A stretch of DNA of 64,000 nucleotides from Lactococcus garvieae subsp. garvieae (GTDB lineage: Bacteria; Bacillota; Bacilli; Lactobacillales; Streptococcaceae): NCBI RefSeq assembly GCF_029024465.1, contig NZ_CP118950.1, positions 186,001-250,000 of the forward strand, in the 5' to 3' direction. Below, piece by piece: positions 1-9,227 of this stretch. The position numbers and the translations under genes are program-made. Under the pieces are notes generated by a model. It was not told the DNA's origin. It did not search any database and saw only the letters and a program-made list of their open reading frames with translations. Each line of letters begins with the position of its first letter. The first letter of the stretch is position 1.

Positions 1-1940
1 ATACACATATGCCGGGAGGATTTGATCAAACCGTTACAGTGACGCCAGGTGGTACAGGCACAGCTAGCTTTGTCAATGTTTATGTGCAACCTCAGCTTGC
101 CTCACCCTCTTTACGTATCATGAAATTCTTCCATGGCTTGCCAGAGGGAACTTATCCGGCAGACTTTGAAATTCTTATCGAGTATCTTGGAGATGGCAAC
201 CCACAACCGGACACTGGAAATCTCTGGACACTCAATCAAGACGGACACTATGAAACAAAAGTGAGCTTAGCAGATGCTATCGCAGGAACATCCTTCATTG
301 GTGTAGCCGAAGGGACTTATAGAATCAGCGAACTCAATGCGGATAATGTGAAAGACGCAGGCTATATCCTCTCGAACAGCGTATGGGCTTATCGCCAGCT
401 GGGTGCTGCAGGAAATCCAGCTAACGCAGATAACGGCCAAGGATTAGAACCGGTAGACGTGACGATTGGAGCAGCTGATGATGTGAGCTTTAGATTTGAT
501 AACTTCTATCAAAAGTTGGGCACTTTGGATTTAACCAAAACTTTTGAAAATATCCCGCTTGATCTTATTCCAGAGGATTTCCGTATTGTCGTGACTAACG
601 ATGCGACTGGTGAAAGAGTAGGAGAGTTAACCAAGGCAGATATTCTTAACCAAAATACACTTCATTTAGAGGGGCTGACACCAGGTTTTTATACCATCAC
701 AGAATCTAACTTTGAGATTGAGGGTTGGGATCATATAGGTACAGCTAATATTGATGGGGCAATGCAATTTGGGACGGGAAATCCCATCGAGTATCATTTC
801 TCTATCCCAGGAAGCATCGGCAATAGTGACGTTGTGGTTAACATGTATAATAGCTACTTGAACAGGCCTATTACACCACCAATTCCGCCAGTTTATCCCC
901 TGCAGTTGACCAAGATTGACCAATACGACCGCCTTGTCAATGAGGCGAAGTTCGATCTGGAAGTTTTTGATACCTCAATAGGGGATTCAGGTGAGTGGCG
1001 AGTGCTTGTTGCAGGTCTTGAGTCAGGGCAACAAACGGATGGTTTAGTCCAATATGTTGTCACAGAACCGGGGCAATATCGTTTCCACGAAACGCAGCCA
1101 GCACCAGGTTATGAGCTAGCAGATAATCCTTACAGTCAAGAAATAACAGTTACTGATGGGCAGGGAGGTCCGATTGACTTTGGTGAGATGGAGAACACTC
1201 TTTTCGCACGTATCAAGTTGCATAAGACAAATGTAGAGGCCCAAGACTTACCAGACGCTATCTTCAAAATCGAATTCAGCGAGAGTGAAGACGGCCCGTG
1301 GGAAACTATTGCCGAAGGTTTGACAACGGAAGCCGATGGTATTGTTGAAAAAAATGTCGGCAAAGACGGTTACTATCGTTTTATCGAAACACAAGCACCA
1401 GGCGGTTTTGTCTTAGACAGCACCCCACGTCAAGTCCATGTCAACGCAGGAGAAACAGGGGAAACAACCTTCTTTGCTGGAGATATGGTCAACCGACCAA
1501 TCGCAACTCTTCAACTGCGTAAGACAGATGCGGACAGTCACGATTTAGCAGGGGCAGTCTTTAAAGTTGAATTCAGCGAAAATAGAACTGGGCCATGGGA
1601 AACTGTCTCAAAACCAGAAGGCATAACTTCTGGCGAAGATGGCCTTGTCCAGCTTGATGTTGAAAAAGACGGTTACTATCGTTTTATCGAAATACAAGCA
1701 CCAGCCGGCTTTGTCTTAGGCACTACGCCGCGTCAAGTCCGAGTAACCGCAGGAGTAGGCGGACAAGTCCTCTTCTCTGCCGGTAATATGATTAACCATA
1801 AACAACAAGGTGAAAATGAACTCAAACCACGTCTTCCGATTGTCGGAGATAACTTGGGTCTAGGGCTCTTCGCTTGTGGTTTAATCTTCCTTCTTGCGGC
1901 AGGATTTATATTGTACAAGAAGAAAAAGAGTAAAATTTAA
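1..1940 (+). CDS. Cna-B repeat surface adhesin, LPxVG wall anchor (5' end outside window)
   Basis: This is the C-terminal part of a cell-wall-anchored adhesin or pilin-like protein. The reading frame is open at base 1 and the first visible residues already lie inside a beta-rich domain, so the ATG at 9 is internal. Several Cna-B/SpaA-type domains follow one another; the last two (from about 1210 and 1500) are near copies, both with the motif DGYYRFIE, then QAPxGF and TPRQV. The C terminus has a sorting signal, LPIVG at 1833-1847, then a hydrophobic stretch and a KKKKSK tail, as expected for sortase anchoring, although Val replaces the usual Thr. A strong bidirectional terminator follows. No signal peptide or sortase can be seen because the upstream part is missing. 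Binding target unknown. Confidence 0.85.
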   Translation, partial: THMPGGFDQTVTVTPGGTGTASFVNVYVQPQLASPSLRIMKFFHGLPEGTYPADFEILIEYLGDGNPQPDTGNLWTLNQDGHYETKVSLADAIAGTSFIGVAEGTYRISELNADNVKDAGYILSNSVWAYRQLGAAGNPANADNGQGLEPVDVTIGAADDVSFRFDNFYQKLGTLDLTKTFENIPLDLIPEDFRIVVTNDATGERVGELTKADILNQNTLHLEGLTPGFYTITESNFEIEGWDHIGTANIDGAMQFGTGNPIEYHFSIPGSIGNSDVVVNMYNSYLNRPITPPIPPVYPLQLTKIDQYDRLVNEAKFDLEVFDTSIGDSGEWRVLVAGLESGQQTDGLVQYVVTEPGQYRFHETQPAPGYELADNPYSQEITVTDGQGGPIDFGEMENTLFARIKLHKTNVEAQDLPDAIFKIEFSESEDGPWETIAEGLTTEADGIVEKNVGKDGYYRFIETQAPGGFVLDSTPRQVHVNAGETGETTFFAGDMVNRPIATLQLRKTDADSHDLAGAVFKVEFSENRTGPWETVSKPEGITSGEDGLVQLDVEKDGYYRFIEIQAPAGFVLGTTPRQVRVTAGVGGQVLFSAGNMINHKQQGENELKPRLPIVGDNLGLGLFACGLIFLLAAGFILYKKKKSKI

Positions 1941-1974
1941 GAAAGACTTTAAAGTAAAGCCTTTCCGAAAATAA

Positions 1975-2016
1975 AAAAACAAGCAGTGGATCTTTAATCT
2001 ACTGCTTGTTTTTGCT
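1975..2016. terminator. Bidirectional Rho-independent terminator
   Basis: A 12-bp stem (1979-1990 with 1998-2009) is flanked by A-rich and T-rich runs, so it can end both the adhesin transcript and the convergent pepX transcript. Confidence 0.85.
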
Positions 2017-2024
2017 TTGTCAGC

Positions 2025-4322
2025 TTATTTATCGTTTACTGGGAAGATAATCTTAGAAGAGCCAAGATCGACTTCATAAGTCACCTCACGGTTATCACGT
2101 ACGGTATGTTCAAAGTCTGTACTGTAAAGTAAGAGGCGGAGTTTGTCCCCTTTTTCTAGCTGGTGAAGTGTCGGCTGAAGTTTAAGGTTTACGGTCAGCC
2201 ATTCATTTTCTACGATTGGGCTTATGGTGCGTAAGTCTTCACGGTTTTGCAGATTGAGGAAACCTTTGGTCATAAGTTGATAAGGGCTATCTACCAAAGG
2301 AATTTCCATTAGATTTTCCAGCATAAAGTTACGGCCTCGGTCTAGAGCTTTCAAGTCCAGAGTTTGCGCATTTTCTGAGAGACGTTTCTTGCTTCCAAAG
2401 TCAAGAAGTTGTGCAGAAAGAAGGGCCTTACTGTCATTGACTTTGATTTTGAGGGTCAGTTCGATTTGACCATTCACTATCAGGTCTTCCGGTACTTCTA
2501 AGTCGACCACAGCTGCTTGGGCCTTACCTTCATACAAGTCCTTTTTGAAAGTATGGAAATCTTTACTGTAAGCATTAAAGGTCTCTTCAGCGTAATGATT
2601 GTCAAATTTTAGGATAGAAGCAGCTGTTTTGCCGAGCGGCAATTTGACCGTTTCTGCACTGCCCCAGTCGGCTACACCTGTCCAACTTTGAGCTTTGCCA
2701 TTTTCTTGTAAAACAAGAGGAGGCAAGTTGAGAGTCAGCTTGCGGTCTAAGAGTTTAGCGGTGAAATAACTGTTGATGGTTTCGCTAAAGTCGATGGACT
2801 GCCAATTGTTCATATAAATATGAGCGCCGCGATGGAGGAAGGCGTGTTTGACGGTTTCTTTGGGCAGGGCTTGCCAAAAATGGTAGGCTTGATCTGGTGT
2901 GACATTCCAATCTTGTAAACCATGCACAATCAGAACGTCTGCCTTGGTGTTTTTTGCATGAGGTAAATAATTTCTGTCGTGCCAATATTGATTGTAATCG
3001 CCCGTTGAACGCTCAAGAGCATCAAGCATTTGAGAAAGATGAGCTTCGTACTGCGTATTGTGCGCGAGGAAATCAGCGCCTTGTAGATTACGTGAATAAG
3101 TCAGTGCCGCCAAAACATCTAAGTCTTCCCCTGGATAACCACCTGGAGAGCGCACCAAACCATTTTCACGGTAATAAGAGTACCAAGAGGTGATACCGGC
3201 TTCAGCTAAGATAACTTCTAGACCATCAATACCGGTCGTTGCGGCGCCATAAGCCATTGTACCCAGGTAGGATTTACCCGTCATCGCAACTTTCCCATTG
3301 GCCCAATCAGCAGTAACTTCTTGGGTTCTCTTGCGGGAGCTGAAAGCACGCGCTCGACCATTGAGCCAGTCAATCGCAGCAGTCATACTATAAATTTGTT
3401 GGTAATCGCCTGAAGTTTGGAAACCATCAGAATCTAAAGTTCCGACACCAGCCACATAAAGTGAAGCAAAACCACGCGCTAAGAAATAATCATTCAGCGA
3501 ATAAGTCCAACCGTGTGTGAACTTTTGAGTGGGTGTTTCAGGAGTGGCTTCTAGAGCAGGCTCTTTCTCGTAATTTGGAAGAGCAGGAAGCTGCGTTGTC
3601 ACGCTGATTTTTCCAGGAGCTTTTTCTTCTAAAGGTACATTCATGTCATGCAATTGCTTGTCATTGGCGATTTCATTTATCCCCAGATGGTAAGGGCTTG
3701 CAGTCATAACCGTAGGCAATTGGCCCTCAAACACGGGACGAATAATCTGAACTTTAATCAAATCATTTTTTCCAGTATGATAAGTATCGACTTTAGATTC
3801 GACCCAGACTGTTTCACGGATCAGGTTTGCAGTGTCAAAAGTCGCAAGCGATTTGTCATTGAAAAAGTGGTAGGTGTTACTCACAGGAAGCAGACCTTCA
3901 GATACCCAGTGTTCCACCAGTGTCATTCCGTTTTTACGACGGCTACAAAGGAGGAGATAAAGCGCACTGATGAGGTTTTCACTGTTCAGTGCTTCCTCAT
4001 CCACCATGGGCAGATTCACAGATTGTGCAAATTCTTTTGCTTGGTCCACTTGAAACTCAAAATTTGGCACAAAACCCAGTAATTGCAAACTTACCGTCCA
4101 AAAGATATTCCATGTGAGCGCTTGTTCTGAGCTTAGGAATTCATGGAAAGAGGCTGTGGGTGTTGCTTGAATGCTTTCACTGTCTACAGGTGCAACCATT
4201 AAAAAGTTTTTGAGGATTTTCTTTTCTTCCCAAAAAACAGACCAAGTAAAGCCGAGATGATCCAGCTCAATTAACTGTTCATCAAAGGTTTTTTCAACGA
4301 TGGAAAAGTGATTAAATTTCAT
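2025..4322 (-). CDS. pepX: Xaa-Pro dipeptidyl aminopeptidase PepX
   Basis: Cytoplasmic serine peptidase (family S15) that removes X-Pro dipeptides from peptide N termini, part of casein-peptide breakdown. The 765-residue product has the family length (763 in L. lactis). The catalytic triad is visible: Ser351 in GKSYLGTM, Asp471 in GLQDWNV and His501 in HRGAHIYMN. The start has an AGGAAG site a few bases upstream and a TATAAT box (ATTATA on the plus strand at 4347-4352). It is transcribed convergently with the adhesin and divergently from a small gene. Intact, with no missing active-site residue. Confidence 0.97.
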   Translation of the reverse strand: MKFNHFSIVEKTFDEQLIELDHLGFTWSVFWEEKKILKNFLMVAPVDSESIQATPTASFHEFLSSEQALTWNIFWTVSLQLLGFVPNFEFQVDQAKEFAQSVNLPMVDEEALNSENLISALYLLLCSRRKNGMTLVEHWVSEGLLPVSNTYHFFNDKSLATFDTANLIRETVWVESKVDTYHTGKNDLIKVQIIRPVFEGQLPTVMTASPYHLGINEIANDKQLHDMNVPLEEKAPGKISVTTQLPALPNYEKEPALEATPETPTQKFTHGWTYSLNDYFLARGFASLYVAGVGTLDSDGFQTSGDYQQIYSMTAAIDWLNGRARAFSSRKRTQEVTADWANGKVAMTGKSYLGTMAYGAATTGIDGLEVILAEAGITSWYSYYRENGLVRSPGGYPGEDLDVLAALTYSRNLQGADFLAHNTQYEAHLSQMLDALERSTGDYNQYWHDRNYLPHAKNTKADVLIVHGLQDWNVTPDQAYHFWQALPKETVKHAFLHRGAHIYMNNWQSIDFSETINSYFTAKLLDRKLTLNLPPLVLQENGKAQSWTGVADWGSAETVKLPLGKTAASILKFDNHYAEETFNAYSKDFHTFKKDLYEGKAQAAVVDLEVPEDLIVNGQIELTLKIKVNDSKALLSAQLLDFGSKKRLSENAQTLDLKALDRGRNFMLENLMEIPLVDSPYQLMTKGFLNLQNREDLRTISPIVENEWLTVNLKLQPTLHQLEKGDKLRLLLYSTDFEHTVRDNREVTYEVDLGSSKIIFPVNDK

Positions 4323-4428
4323 GCAATATCTTCCTTTCGATACACTATTATAGCCATTATATCAGAAAAGAAGCTTTGCTGCTTTGGCATCTCACTTACG
4401 GTATGGAGCAAAAATTGAAAAAGAGTGC

Positions 4429-4434
4429 TATAAT
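4429..4434 (+). promoter_or_regulatory. Extended -10 promoter of the 68-residue gene
   Basis: TGC-TATAAT at 4426-4434, about 40 bases before the start codon; no convincing -35 box. Confidence 0.6.
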
Positions 4435-4473
4435 AAAAGAGTAAAGAAGAACAAAACAGAGAGGAGAATAATT

Positions 4474-4680
4474 ATGAAATTCAAATTCAGTGGGATTTCT
4501 TCATATGAGGAAAAAGCAACACCAAACTTTATGGGGGAAGCAAATTCACACAGTATTATAAAAGAGTTCGACAGCATGGATCAAGCTATTCAGCATGTTG
4601 TTGATAACAATGGTTTTATGGTCACAGACAATGGCAAGTTTGCATTCCATGTCCGTACAATCACTCAAGTGGAAGAATAA
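4474..4680 (+). CDS. Small hypothetical protein, 68 aa
   Basis: Short soluble protein of unknown function. The frame is open further upstream, but the start at 4474 is preferred because GAGGAGA lies 6-12 bases before it and the promoter lies inside the longer frame. The protein starts MKFKFSGISSYEEK and is rich in acidic and polar residues, without a membrane segment or Cys motif. It is divergent from pepX and followed by its own terminator and a hairpin repeat. I do not recognise the family. Confidence 0.7.
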   Translation: MKFKFSGISSYEEKATPNFMGEANSHSIIKEFDSMDQAIQHVVDNNGFMVTDNGKFAFHVRTITQVEE

Positions 4681-4690
4681 GAAGTTAAAG

Positions 4691-4714
4691 GCATGCCAGA
4701 GCGCATGTTTTTTA
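4691..4714 (+). terminator. Rho-independent terminator
   Basis: Stem GCATGC/GCATGT with a six-base loop and a run of T directly after; its T-run merges with the start of the hairpin repeat. Confidence 0.6.
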
Positions 4715-4772
4715 TTATCATTCTTTTTGCTTTAGCAAATTAGAATGATAATACGCAGGGAGCGAAGCGAGC
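4712..4772. repeat. Terminator-associated hairpin repeat, copy A
   Basis: An 11-bp perfect stem, ATTATCATTCT (4714-4724) with AGAATGATAAT (4742-4752), encloses a small inner stem, and is followed by the tail ACGCAGGGAGCGAAGCGAG. Nearly the same 60 bases occur after ddl (20725) and after murF (22638). In this copy the inner stem is TTGC/GCAA instead of CTGC/GCAG, a compensated change. Confidence 0.85.
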
Positions 4773-4912
4773 TAGAAAAAAATTCGCCTCAGACAAAGAG
4801 TAACAAATGTTAGCGACAAAGTATGTACATTTTTTTAAAATAAGTAAGGAGTGTAGAAAAACCTTAATATAAAATTGAAGCCATTATTTTAATAAACGAG
4901 TTTAAATGGTGG

Positions 4913-4918
4913 TATAAT
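4913..4918 (+). promoter_or_regulatory. Extended -10 promoter of the Crp/Fnr regulator
   Basis: TGG-TATAAT at 4910-4918, giving a leader of about 33 bases. Confidence 0.6.
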
Positions 4919-4940
4919 AACTCTTGTATTAAAGGAGTAG

Positions 4941-4961
4941 ATGAATAAAAAAGGAAGATGA
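4941..4961 (+). CDS. Six-residue upstream reading frame (MNKKGR)
   Basis: A tiny frame starts four bases after AAAGGAG (4931-4937) and stops in an ATGA overlap with the regulator start at 4958. The stronger ribosome site serves this mini-frame, so the regulator may be translated by coupling. It may also have no function. Confidence 0.35.
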   Translation: MNKKGR

Positions 4962-5620
4962 CAAAAGAATTTATAGAATATTTACTGCGATTACTGGAAG
5001 AAAAAGAAGTAAATGTTGTGACTCAAAGACGGCATAGTTACGTGATGTATCAAGGCATTGAGTCAGATTATGTGTATATACTTAAAGAAGGTGTAGCTAA
5101 AATCAGCAATATTATGAGGGATGGACGTGAGTTTAATATTGCTTATGTAACAGAACCGGATTTTGTTTCCTTGCTGGAAGAAAAGCAAGAAAATGGCATA
5201 TCAGCTCTTTTCAATGTACGGGTCGAGTCAGAAGAAGCGATTTTTTATCGCGTGCAACGTCAAGAATTTTGGAAGTGGGTAAGGAGTGACTTGACCTTGT
5301 TCCGCATCGTTGATGATTTCTATCAAAGAAGGTTAGCCATGAATTTAGAACTCTTGCAAAAGATGACAATCAATGGAAAAAAAGGTGCAGTTTGTGCCTG
5401 TATTAATAGCTTGATTAACGAATTTGGGATAAAGAAAAGAAACGGTATTCTGATTGATTTTCCAGTAACAAATGAAGACATTGCCGGCTTTTGTGGCATA
5501 TCAACACGCAACAGTGTGAATCGTATCATCCGAGATCTTAAAACGGAAGAAATTATTGATATTATTGATAACAGAATTATGGTTTACAACTCAGAATATT
5601 TTGAGGATTATATTAGCTAA
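4958..5620 (+). CDS. rcfB: Crp/Fnr-family transcription regulator (RcfB-like)
   Basis: A 220-residue cytosolic regulator with an N-terminal cyclic-nucleotide-binding-like beta domain and a C-terminal winged helix-turn-helix around residues 165-205 (VTNEDIAGFCGIS followed by the recognition helix). There is no N-terminal Cys cluster of the classical Fnr type, so an iron-sulfur cluster is unlikely. In L. lactis the gene next to glpF2-pepXP encodes RcfB, which activates acid-inducible promoters; position and length suggest this is its counterpart, but that is inferred. Start chosen at the ATG coupled to the upstream mini-frame; AAGGA lies just before it. Confidence 0.75.
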   Translation: MTKEFIEYLLRLLEEKEVNVVTQRRHSYVMYQGIESDYVYILKEGVAKISNIMRDGREFNIAYVTEPDFVSLLEEKQENGISALFNVRVESEEAIFYRVQRQEFWKWVRSDLTLFRIVDDFYQRRLAMNLELLQKMTINGKKGAVCACINSLINEFGIKKRNGILIDFPVTNEDIAGFCGISTRNSVNRIIRDLKTEEIIDIIDNRIMVYNSEYFEDYIS

Positions 5621-5868
5621 AAAGACTATATTTAGTCTTTTTTCTTTATAGAATATTGTTAATTTTTAATCTGCAACACAAGAGCAATCGCTTACATGGC
5701 GCGGTTTTTCCCCTTTTACCTTGTCTGACAAATTTTCTGTTCAAGAATTCACATCTTTTTAGCCAAAATAAAAAAAACATGCTATAATGTCTATGTATAA
5801 CAAAAGAGTTTAACATTAGTTAATCTCGTTTTTATTTTGTCATTAATTTTTATTACTTGGAGGAATTC

Positions 5869-6738
5869 ATGGACTATTCATGGACAGTGAAATATCTCAC
5901 TGAATTTATTGGTACTGCCCTTTTGCTTATTTTGGGTAATGGTGCCGTAGCGAACGTTGAACTTAAAGGTACAAAAGCCTTTGGTCAATCTTGGTTGATT
6001 ATCGCTTGGGGTTACGGACTTGGTGTAATGTTACCAGCCGTAGCTTTGGGTAATGTCACAGCTCAAATCAACCCAGCCTTTACACTTGGACTTGCAGCAT
6101 CAGGATTTTTCCCTTGGGCACAAGTACCATTCTATATTCTTGCTCAACTTCTTGGAGCAATGTTTGGTCAGTTGATTGTCGTAATGGTTTACCGCCCTTA
6201 CTATCTTAAAACGGAAAATCCAAATGCTATTTTAGGAACCTTCTCAACAATCGATAACGTTGATGATGGCACAATCACTACACATACAGGCGCATTGGTT
6301 AATGGTTTCTTGAACGAGTTTGTTGGATCATTTGTTCTCTTCTTTGGGGCGATGGGCTTGACAAAACTTTATCGTGGTGTGGAATCCATCAACTGGATGA
6401 CAAACTACGCGTCTCAACAAGGTGCGGACGTAACAAGCGCTGACGTTACTGGACAAATCGCAGCATCAGTATCAGGTGCAGCATCATCTGCAGCAATCAG
6501 CCACGTTGTTCTTGGATTCCTCGTGCTCGTATTGGTTGCTTCACTTGGAGGACCTACAGGTCCTGGTTTGAACCCAGCACGTGACCTTGGACCACGTATC
6601 TTGCACTCACTTTTACCAAAATCAATTTTAGGTGAAAACAAAGGGGACAGTAAATGGTGGTATTCATGGGTACCTGTTACAGCGCCTATCCTTGCAGCAC
6701 TTGCAGCTGTCGCTTTGTTCAAAATCATGTATCTATAA
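5869..6738 (+). CDS. glpF: Aquaglyceroporin (GlpF family)
   Basis: Membrane channel for glycerol, water and small neutral solutes (MIP family), 289 residues. Both pore signatures are present: NPA at residues 68-70 and again at 235-237 (GLNPARDLG). Six hydrophobic segments are visible, with a long extracytoplasmic insert around residues 120-185. The upstream in-frame TTG at 5857 is rejected because it forms part of the ribosome site TTGGAGG; the ATG at 5869 is correctly spaced. A -10 box (TATAAT, about 5782) precedes a long leader. The gene follows the Crp/Fnr regulator, which may control it. Confidence 0.93.
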   Translation: MDYSWTVKYLTEFIGTALLLILGNGAVANVELKGTKAFGQSWLIIAWGYGLGVMLPAVALGNVTAQINPAFTLGLAASGFFPWAQVPFYILAQLLGAMFGQLIVVMVYRPYYLKTENPNAILGTFSTIDNVDDGTITTHTGALVNGFLNEFVGSFVLFFGAMGLTKLYRGVESINWMTNYASQQGADVTSADVTGQIAASVSGAASSAAISHVVLGFLVLVLVASLGGPTGPGLNPARDLGPRILHSLLPKSILGENKGDSKWWYSWVPVTAPILAALAAVALFKIMYL

Positions 6739-6743
6739 TCTTA

Positions 6744-6817
6744 AAACGCTGAGGAAAGATCGAATAGAACTTTCTGCTTAACAGTCCGTGGCTTTAGCTA
6801 CAATGTTAATAGCGTAT
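6744..6817 (+). ncRNA. Possible three-way-junction RNA in the glpF 3' region
   Basis: Just after the glpF stop codon, three helices can nest: ACGCT 6746-6750 with AGCGT 6811-6815; GAAAG 6754-6758 with CTTTC 6770-6774; TAACA 6779-6783 with TGTTA 6804-6808, the last enclosing GTGGC/GCTAC (6788-6792, 6797-6801). It lies just upstream of the terminator, so it would be a 3' UTR structure or a processed RNA. Short helices can arise by chance. Confidence 0.3.
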
Positions 6818-6830
6818 TATGACTGATTAA

Positions 6831-6856
6831 CCCTCATCTTTGGATGAGGGTTTTAT
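6831..6856 (+). terminator. glpF terminator
   Basis: CCCTCAT/ATGAGGG stem (6831-6837, 6844-6850) followed by TTTTATT. Confidence 0.85.
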
Positions 6857-6921
6857 TATTTTAAAAGTGGACATTAAAAATTTGTAAAGCTAACTGAAAA
6901 TTAATTTGATAGAATAAATGC

Positions 6922-7231
6922 ATAGTCAAAAAGCAAAGAAAGAGACTAGGAGAGTAAAAGCGAAAGTTAGCACAGGGAGCTTGCAGCTAGTGAGAGCAAG
7001 ACTAACGGAAACTTTGAAAATGGCCTAGAAATCGCGTAACAGTGAGTTTACTTTCTAAATAAACTGTTAACGGAGTGGTTCTCGTTATTGAACACATTAT
7101 TTTTGGGGCAGTCTTGCTTGTCACCAAAGATAATTAGCAAGGCCTAAGACATCTTTTTTTGGTGTTTTACGTGAAATTAGAATGGTACCACGATAATTCG
7201 TTTCTATTTATAGAGGCGGATTATTTTTTTT
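6922..7231 (+). ncRNA. Methionine T-box leader of metQNI
   Basis: The leader has the T-box core TGGTACC at 7183-7189 (within 7178-7192), followed by a terminator stem (about 7193-7205 with 7212-7224) and a T run. Stem I closes with CTAGG 6946-6950 and CCTAG 7024-7028; the 5' side shows AGAGTA and the 3' side shows the specifier ATG at 7020-7022 followed by a purine. ATG is the Met codon, which agrees with the downstream methionine importer. Uncharged tRNA-Met should favour read-through. An extended -10, TGA-TAGAAT, lies at 6907-6915. Confidence 0.88.
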
Positions 7232-7277
7232 ACTTTTGACTATACTGTTATTATTGTCAATAAAGGGGAGACTTATT

Positions 7278-8129
7278 ATGAAAAAGAAAACAAGAAATAA
7301 AATTATTGCTGTTGTAGCGCTTGTCGTTGTCGTACTTATCGGTTACTTCTCATTCTTCAAGAAGGATGTTGCTGAGGATAAAACCGTTAAGGTCGGTATT
7401 ATGTCAGGTTCAAAGGAGAGTACTGAGATTTGGGATGCTGTGGCGAAGACGGCAAAAAATGAATACGGTATTAATCTCAAATTTGTACGCTTCACGGACT
7501 ATAACCAACCCAATACAGCATTAGTTAACGGCGATGTAGACATTAATGCATTCCAGCATTACGCTTTCCTTAAAGAATGGAATGAGGCCAACAATGCTGA
7601 TTTACAGCCTATTGGCGATATCTTAGTTTCACCAATTCGCCTTTACTCGAAGAAACATACAGATGTGAAGGACATTCCGAATAAAGGAACAATTGCGGTA
7701 CCTAATGATACCTCTAACGAAAGTCGCGCCCTTTATGTTTTAGAAAGTGCTGGCCTGATTAAGTTAGACACAAAGGCTGGCGCCTTGGCAACAGTGAAAG
7801 ATATTACTGAAAATCCAAAAGATTTGACCATCAAAGAATTGGACGGCTCACAAACAGCATCAGCCTTGTCTTCAGTCGATGCAGCCGTTGTCAATAATGA
7901 CTTTTCTGTTCCTGCAGGTTTGACAAACAAAGAAGTTATTGCAACAGAGCCTTTAAATGAAAATTCGAAACAATGGATTAACATTATTGTGGCTCGAAAA
8001 GACGATAAAGACAATCAACTTTATAAAGATGTCGTTAAAGCGTATCAAACCAAAGAAACAGAAGAATTATTTGCAAAATTGTACCCTGAAAAAGGAACAA
8101 TTCCTGCTTGGAACTTGAAATTGAAATAA
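7278..8129 (+). CDS. metQ: Methionine ABC transporter substrate-binding protein (MetQ/NlpA family)
   Basis: Extracytoplasmic D/L-methionine-binding protein of the importer encoded by this operon, 283 residues. Residues 8-26 form one hydrophobic segment; then the mature domain starts with VKVGIMSGS, typical of the NlpA family, with the conserved FTDYNQPN and FQHYAFL motifs. Unlike most family members there is no lipobox Cys after the hydrophobic segment, so it is probably held by an uncleaved N-terminal anchor. The start at 7278 follows GGGGAG; an upstream in-frame codon lies inside the T-box region. It is the first gene after the T-box, 21 bases before metN. Confidence 0.92.
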   Translation: MKKKTRNKIIAVVALVVVVLIGYFSFFKKDVAEDKTVKVGIMSGSKESTEIWDAVAKTAKNEYGINLKFVRFTDYNQPNTALVNGDVDINAFQHYAFLKEWNEANNADLQPIGDILVSPIRLYSKKHTDVKDIPNKGTIAVPNDTSNESRALYVLESAGLIKLDTKAGALATVKDITENPKDLTIKELDGSQTASALSSVDAAVVNNDFSVPAGLTNKEVIATEPLNENSKQWINIIVARKDDKDNQLYKDVVKAYQTKETEELFAKLYPEKGTIPAWNLKLK

Positions 8130-8150
8130 GCATAAATAATGGAGAAGAAG

Positions 8151-9227
8151 ATGGCAATTATTGAATTAAATAATATCAGAGTTTCCTATGAGACCAAGAA
8201 AAATAAGGTGGATGCAGTCAAAGATACAACAATCCACATCGAAAAAGGCGATATTTTTGGAATTATCGGCTACTCCGGTGCTGGAAAGTCAACGATTGTC
8301 CGTACGATTAATCTTCTGCAAAAACCAAGTGCGGGTGAGGTGAAAGTCAATGGCAAAGTTCTTTTTAAGGCTGGAGCTGATGGTAAAGATCAAGCTAAAA
8401 TTAAGACGGCAGAGCTACGTAAAGAACGTCAAAAAATTGGCATGATTTTCCAGCATTTCAATCTCCTTAATGAAAAAACGGTTTTTGAGAATATCGAGTT
8501 TGCGCTTTTACATAGCCCTTTATCTGATAAACAGAAAGAAGAAAAAATTCGTGAATTACTCCATCTTGTCAGTTTATCAGAGTTTGAAGAAAAATACCCC
8601 GCCCAATTATCAGGCGGACAAAAGCAACGTGTGGCTATTGCGCGTGCCTTAGCGAACGACCCAGAAATTTTGATTTCTGATGAAGGAACATCTGCTTTGG
8701 ACCCCAAAACAACCAATCAAATTTTGGACTTGCTGAAGGATCTCCAAAAACGTTTGGGTCTCACTATCGTTTTAATCACCCATGAAATGCATGTCGTGAA
8801 AGAAATCGCCAATAAAGTTGCAGTGATGCAAAATGGTGAAGTGATTGAGCAAAATAATCTTTTAGAAATCTTTGCCCATCCTCAGGAGCAGCTGACACAA
8901 CAATTCATCGACACAACATCGAATGTCTCTCGTTTTATTCATTCATTGACTGAAAATGATACATTCAGTGCTCTGGCAGAGGATGAAGAACTGATCTATT
9001 TGTCTTATTATGGCAATCAATCAGGAGAACCAGCCATGTCGGAAATTACCCGCAAATTTGATGTTTCAACGAATATCTTCTATGGGAATGTCGAGGTTCT
9101 ACAAAATACACGTTTTGGTTCTTTAGTCGTGTCTCTCAAAGGAACAGAAGAAAATCGTTGGGCTGCTAAAGAATATTTAGCAGGACAAAATATTGAGTTT
9201 ACAGTATTGAAAGCGCAGGTGAAATAG
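8151..9227 (+). CDS. metN: Methionine ABC transporter ATP-binding protein MetN
   Basis: Cytosolic ATPase that powers methionine uptake. Walker A GYSGAGKST lies near residue 40, the signature LSGGQKQR near residue 150, and Walker B (ILISDEGTSALD) follows. The C-terminal ~100 residues form the NIL/ACT-like domain that binds methionine and inhibits transport in MetN proteins. The start at 8151 is chosen because GGAGAAG lies directly before it; the ATG at 8139 overlaps that site. It abuts metI with no gap. Confidence 0.95.
   Translation: MAIIELNNIRVSYETKKNKVDAVKDTTIHIEKGDIFGIIGYSGAGKSTIVRTINLLQKPSAGEVKVNGKVLFKAGADGKDQAKIKTAELRKERQKIGMIFQHFNLLNEKTVFENIEFALLHSPLSDKQKEEKIRELLHLVSLSEFEEKYPAQLSGGQKQRVAIARALANDPEILISDEGTSALDPKTTNQILDLLKDLQKRLGLTIVLITHEMHVVKEIANKVAVMQNGEVIEQNNLLEIFAHPQEQLTQQFIDTTSNVSRFIHSLTENDTFSALAEDEELIYLSYYGNQSGEPAMSEITRKFDVSTNIFYGNVEVLQNTRFGSLVVSLKGTEENRWAAKEYLAGQNIEFTVLKAQVK

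Noticed and set aside
3648-4082. Long plus-strand open frame opposite pepX
   Set aside because: It lies completely within pepX, has no ribosome site or promoter, and PepX coding evidence is decisive.
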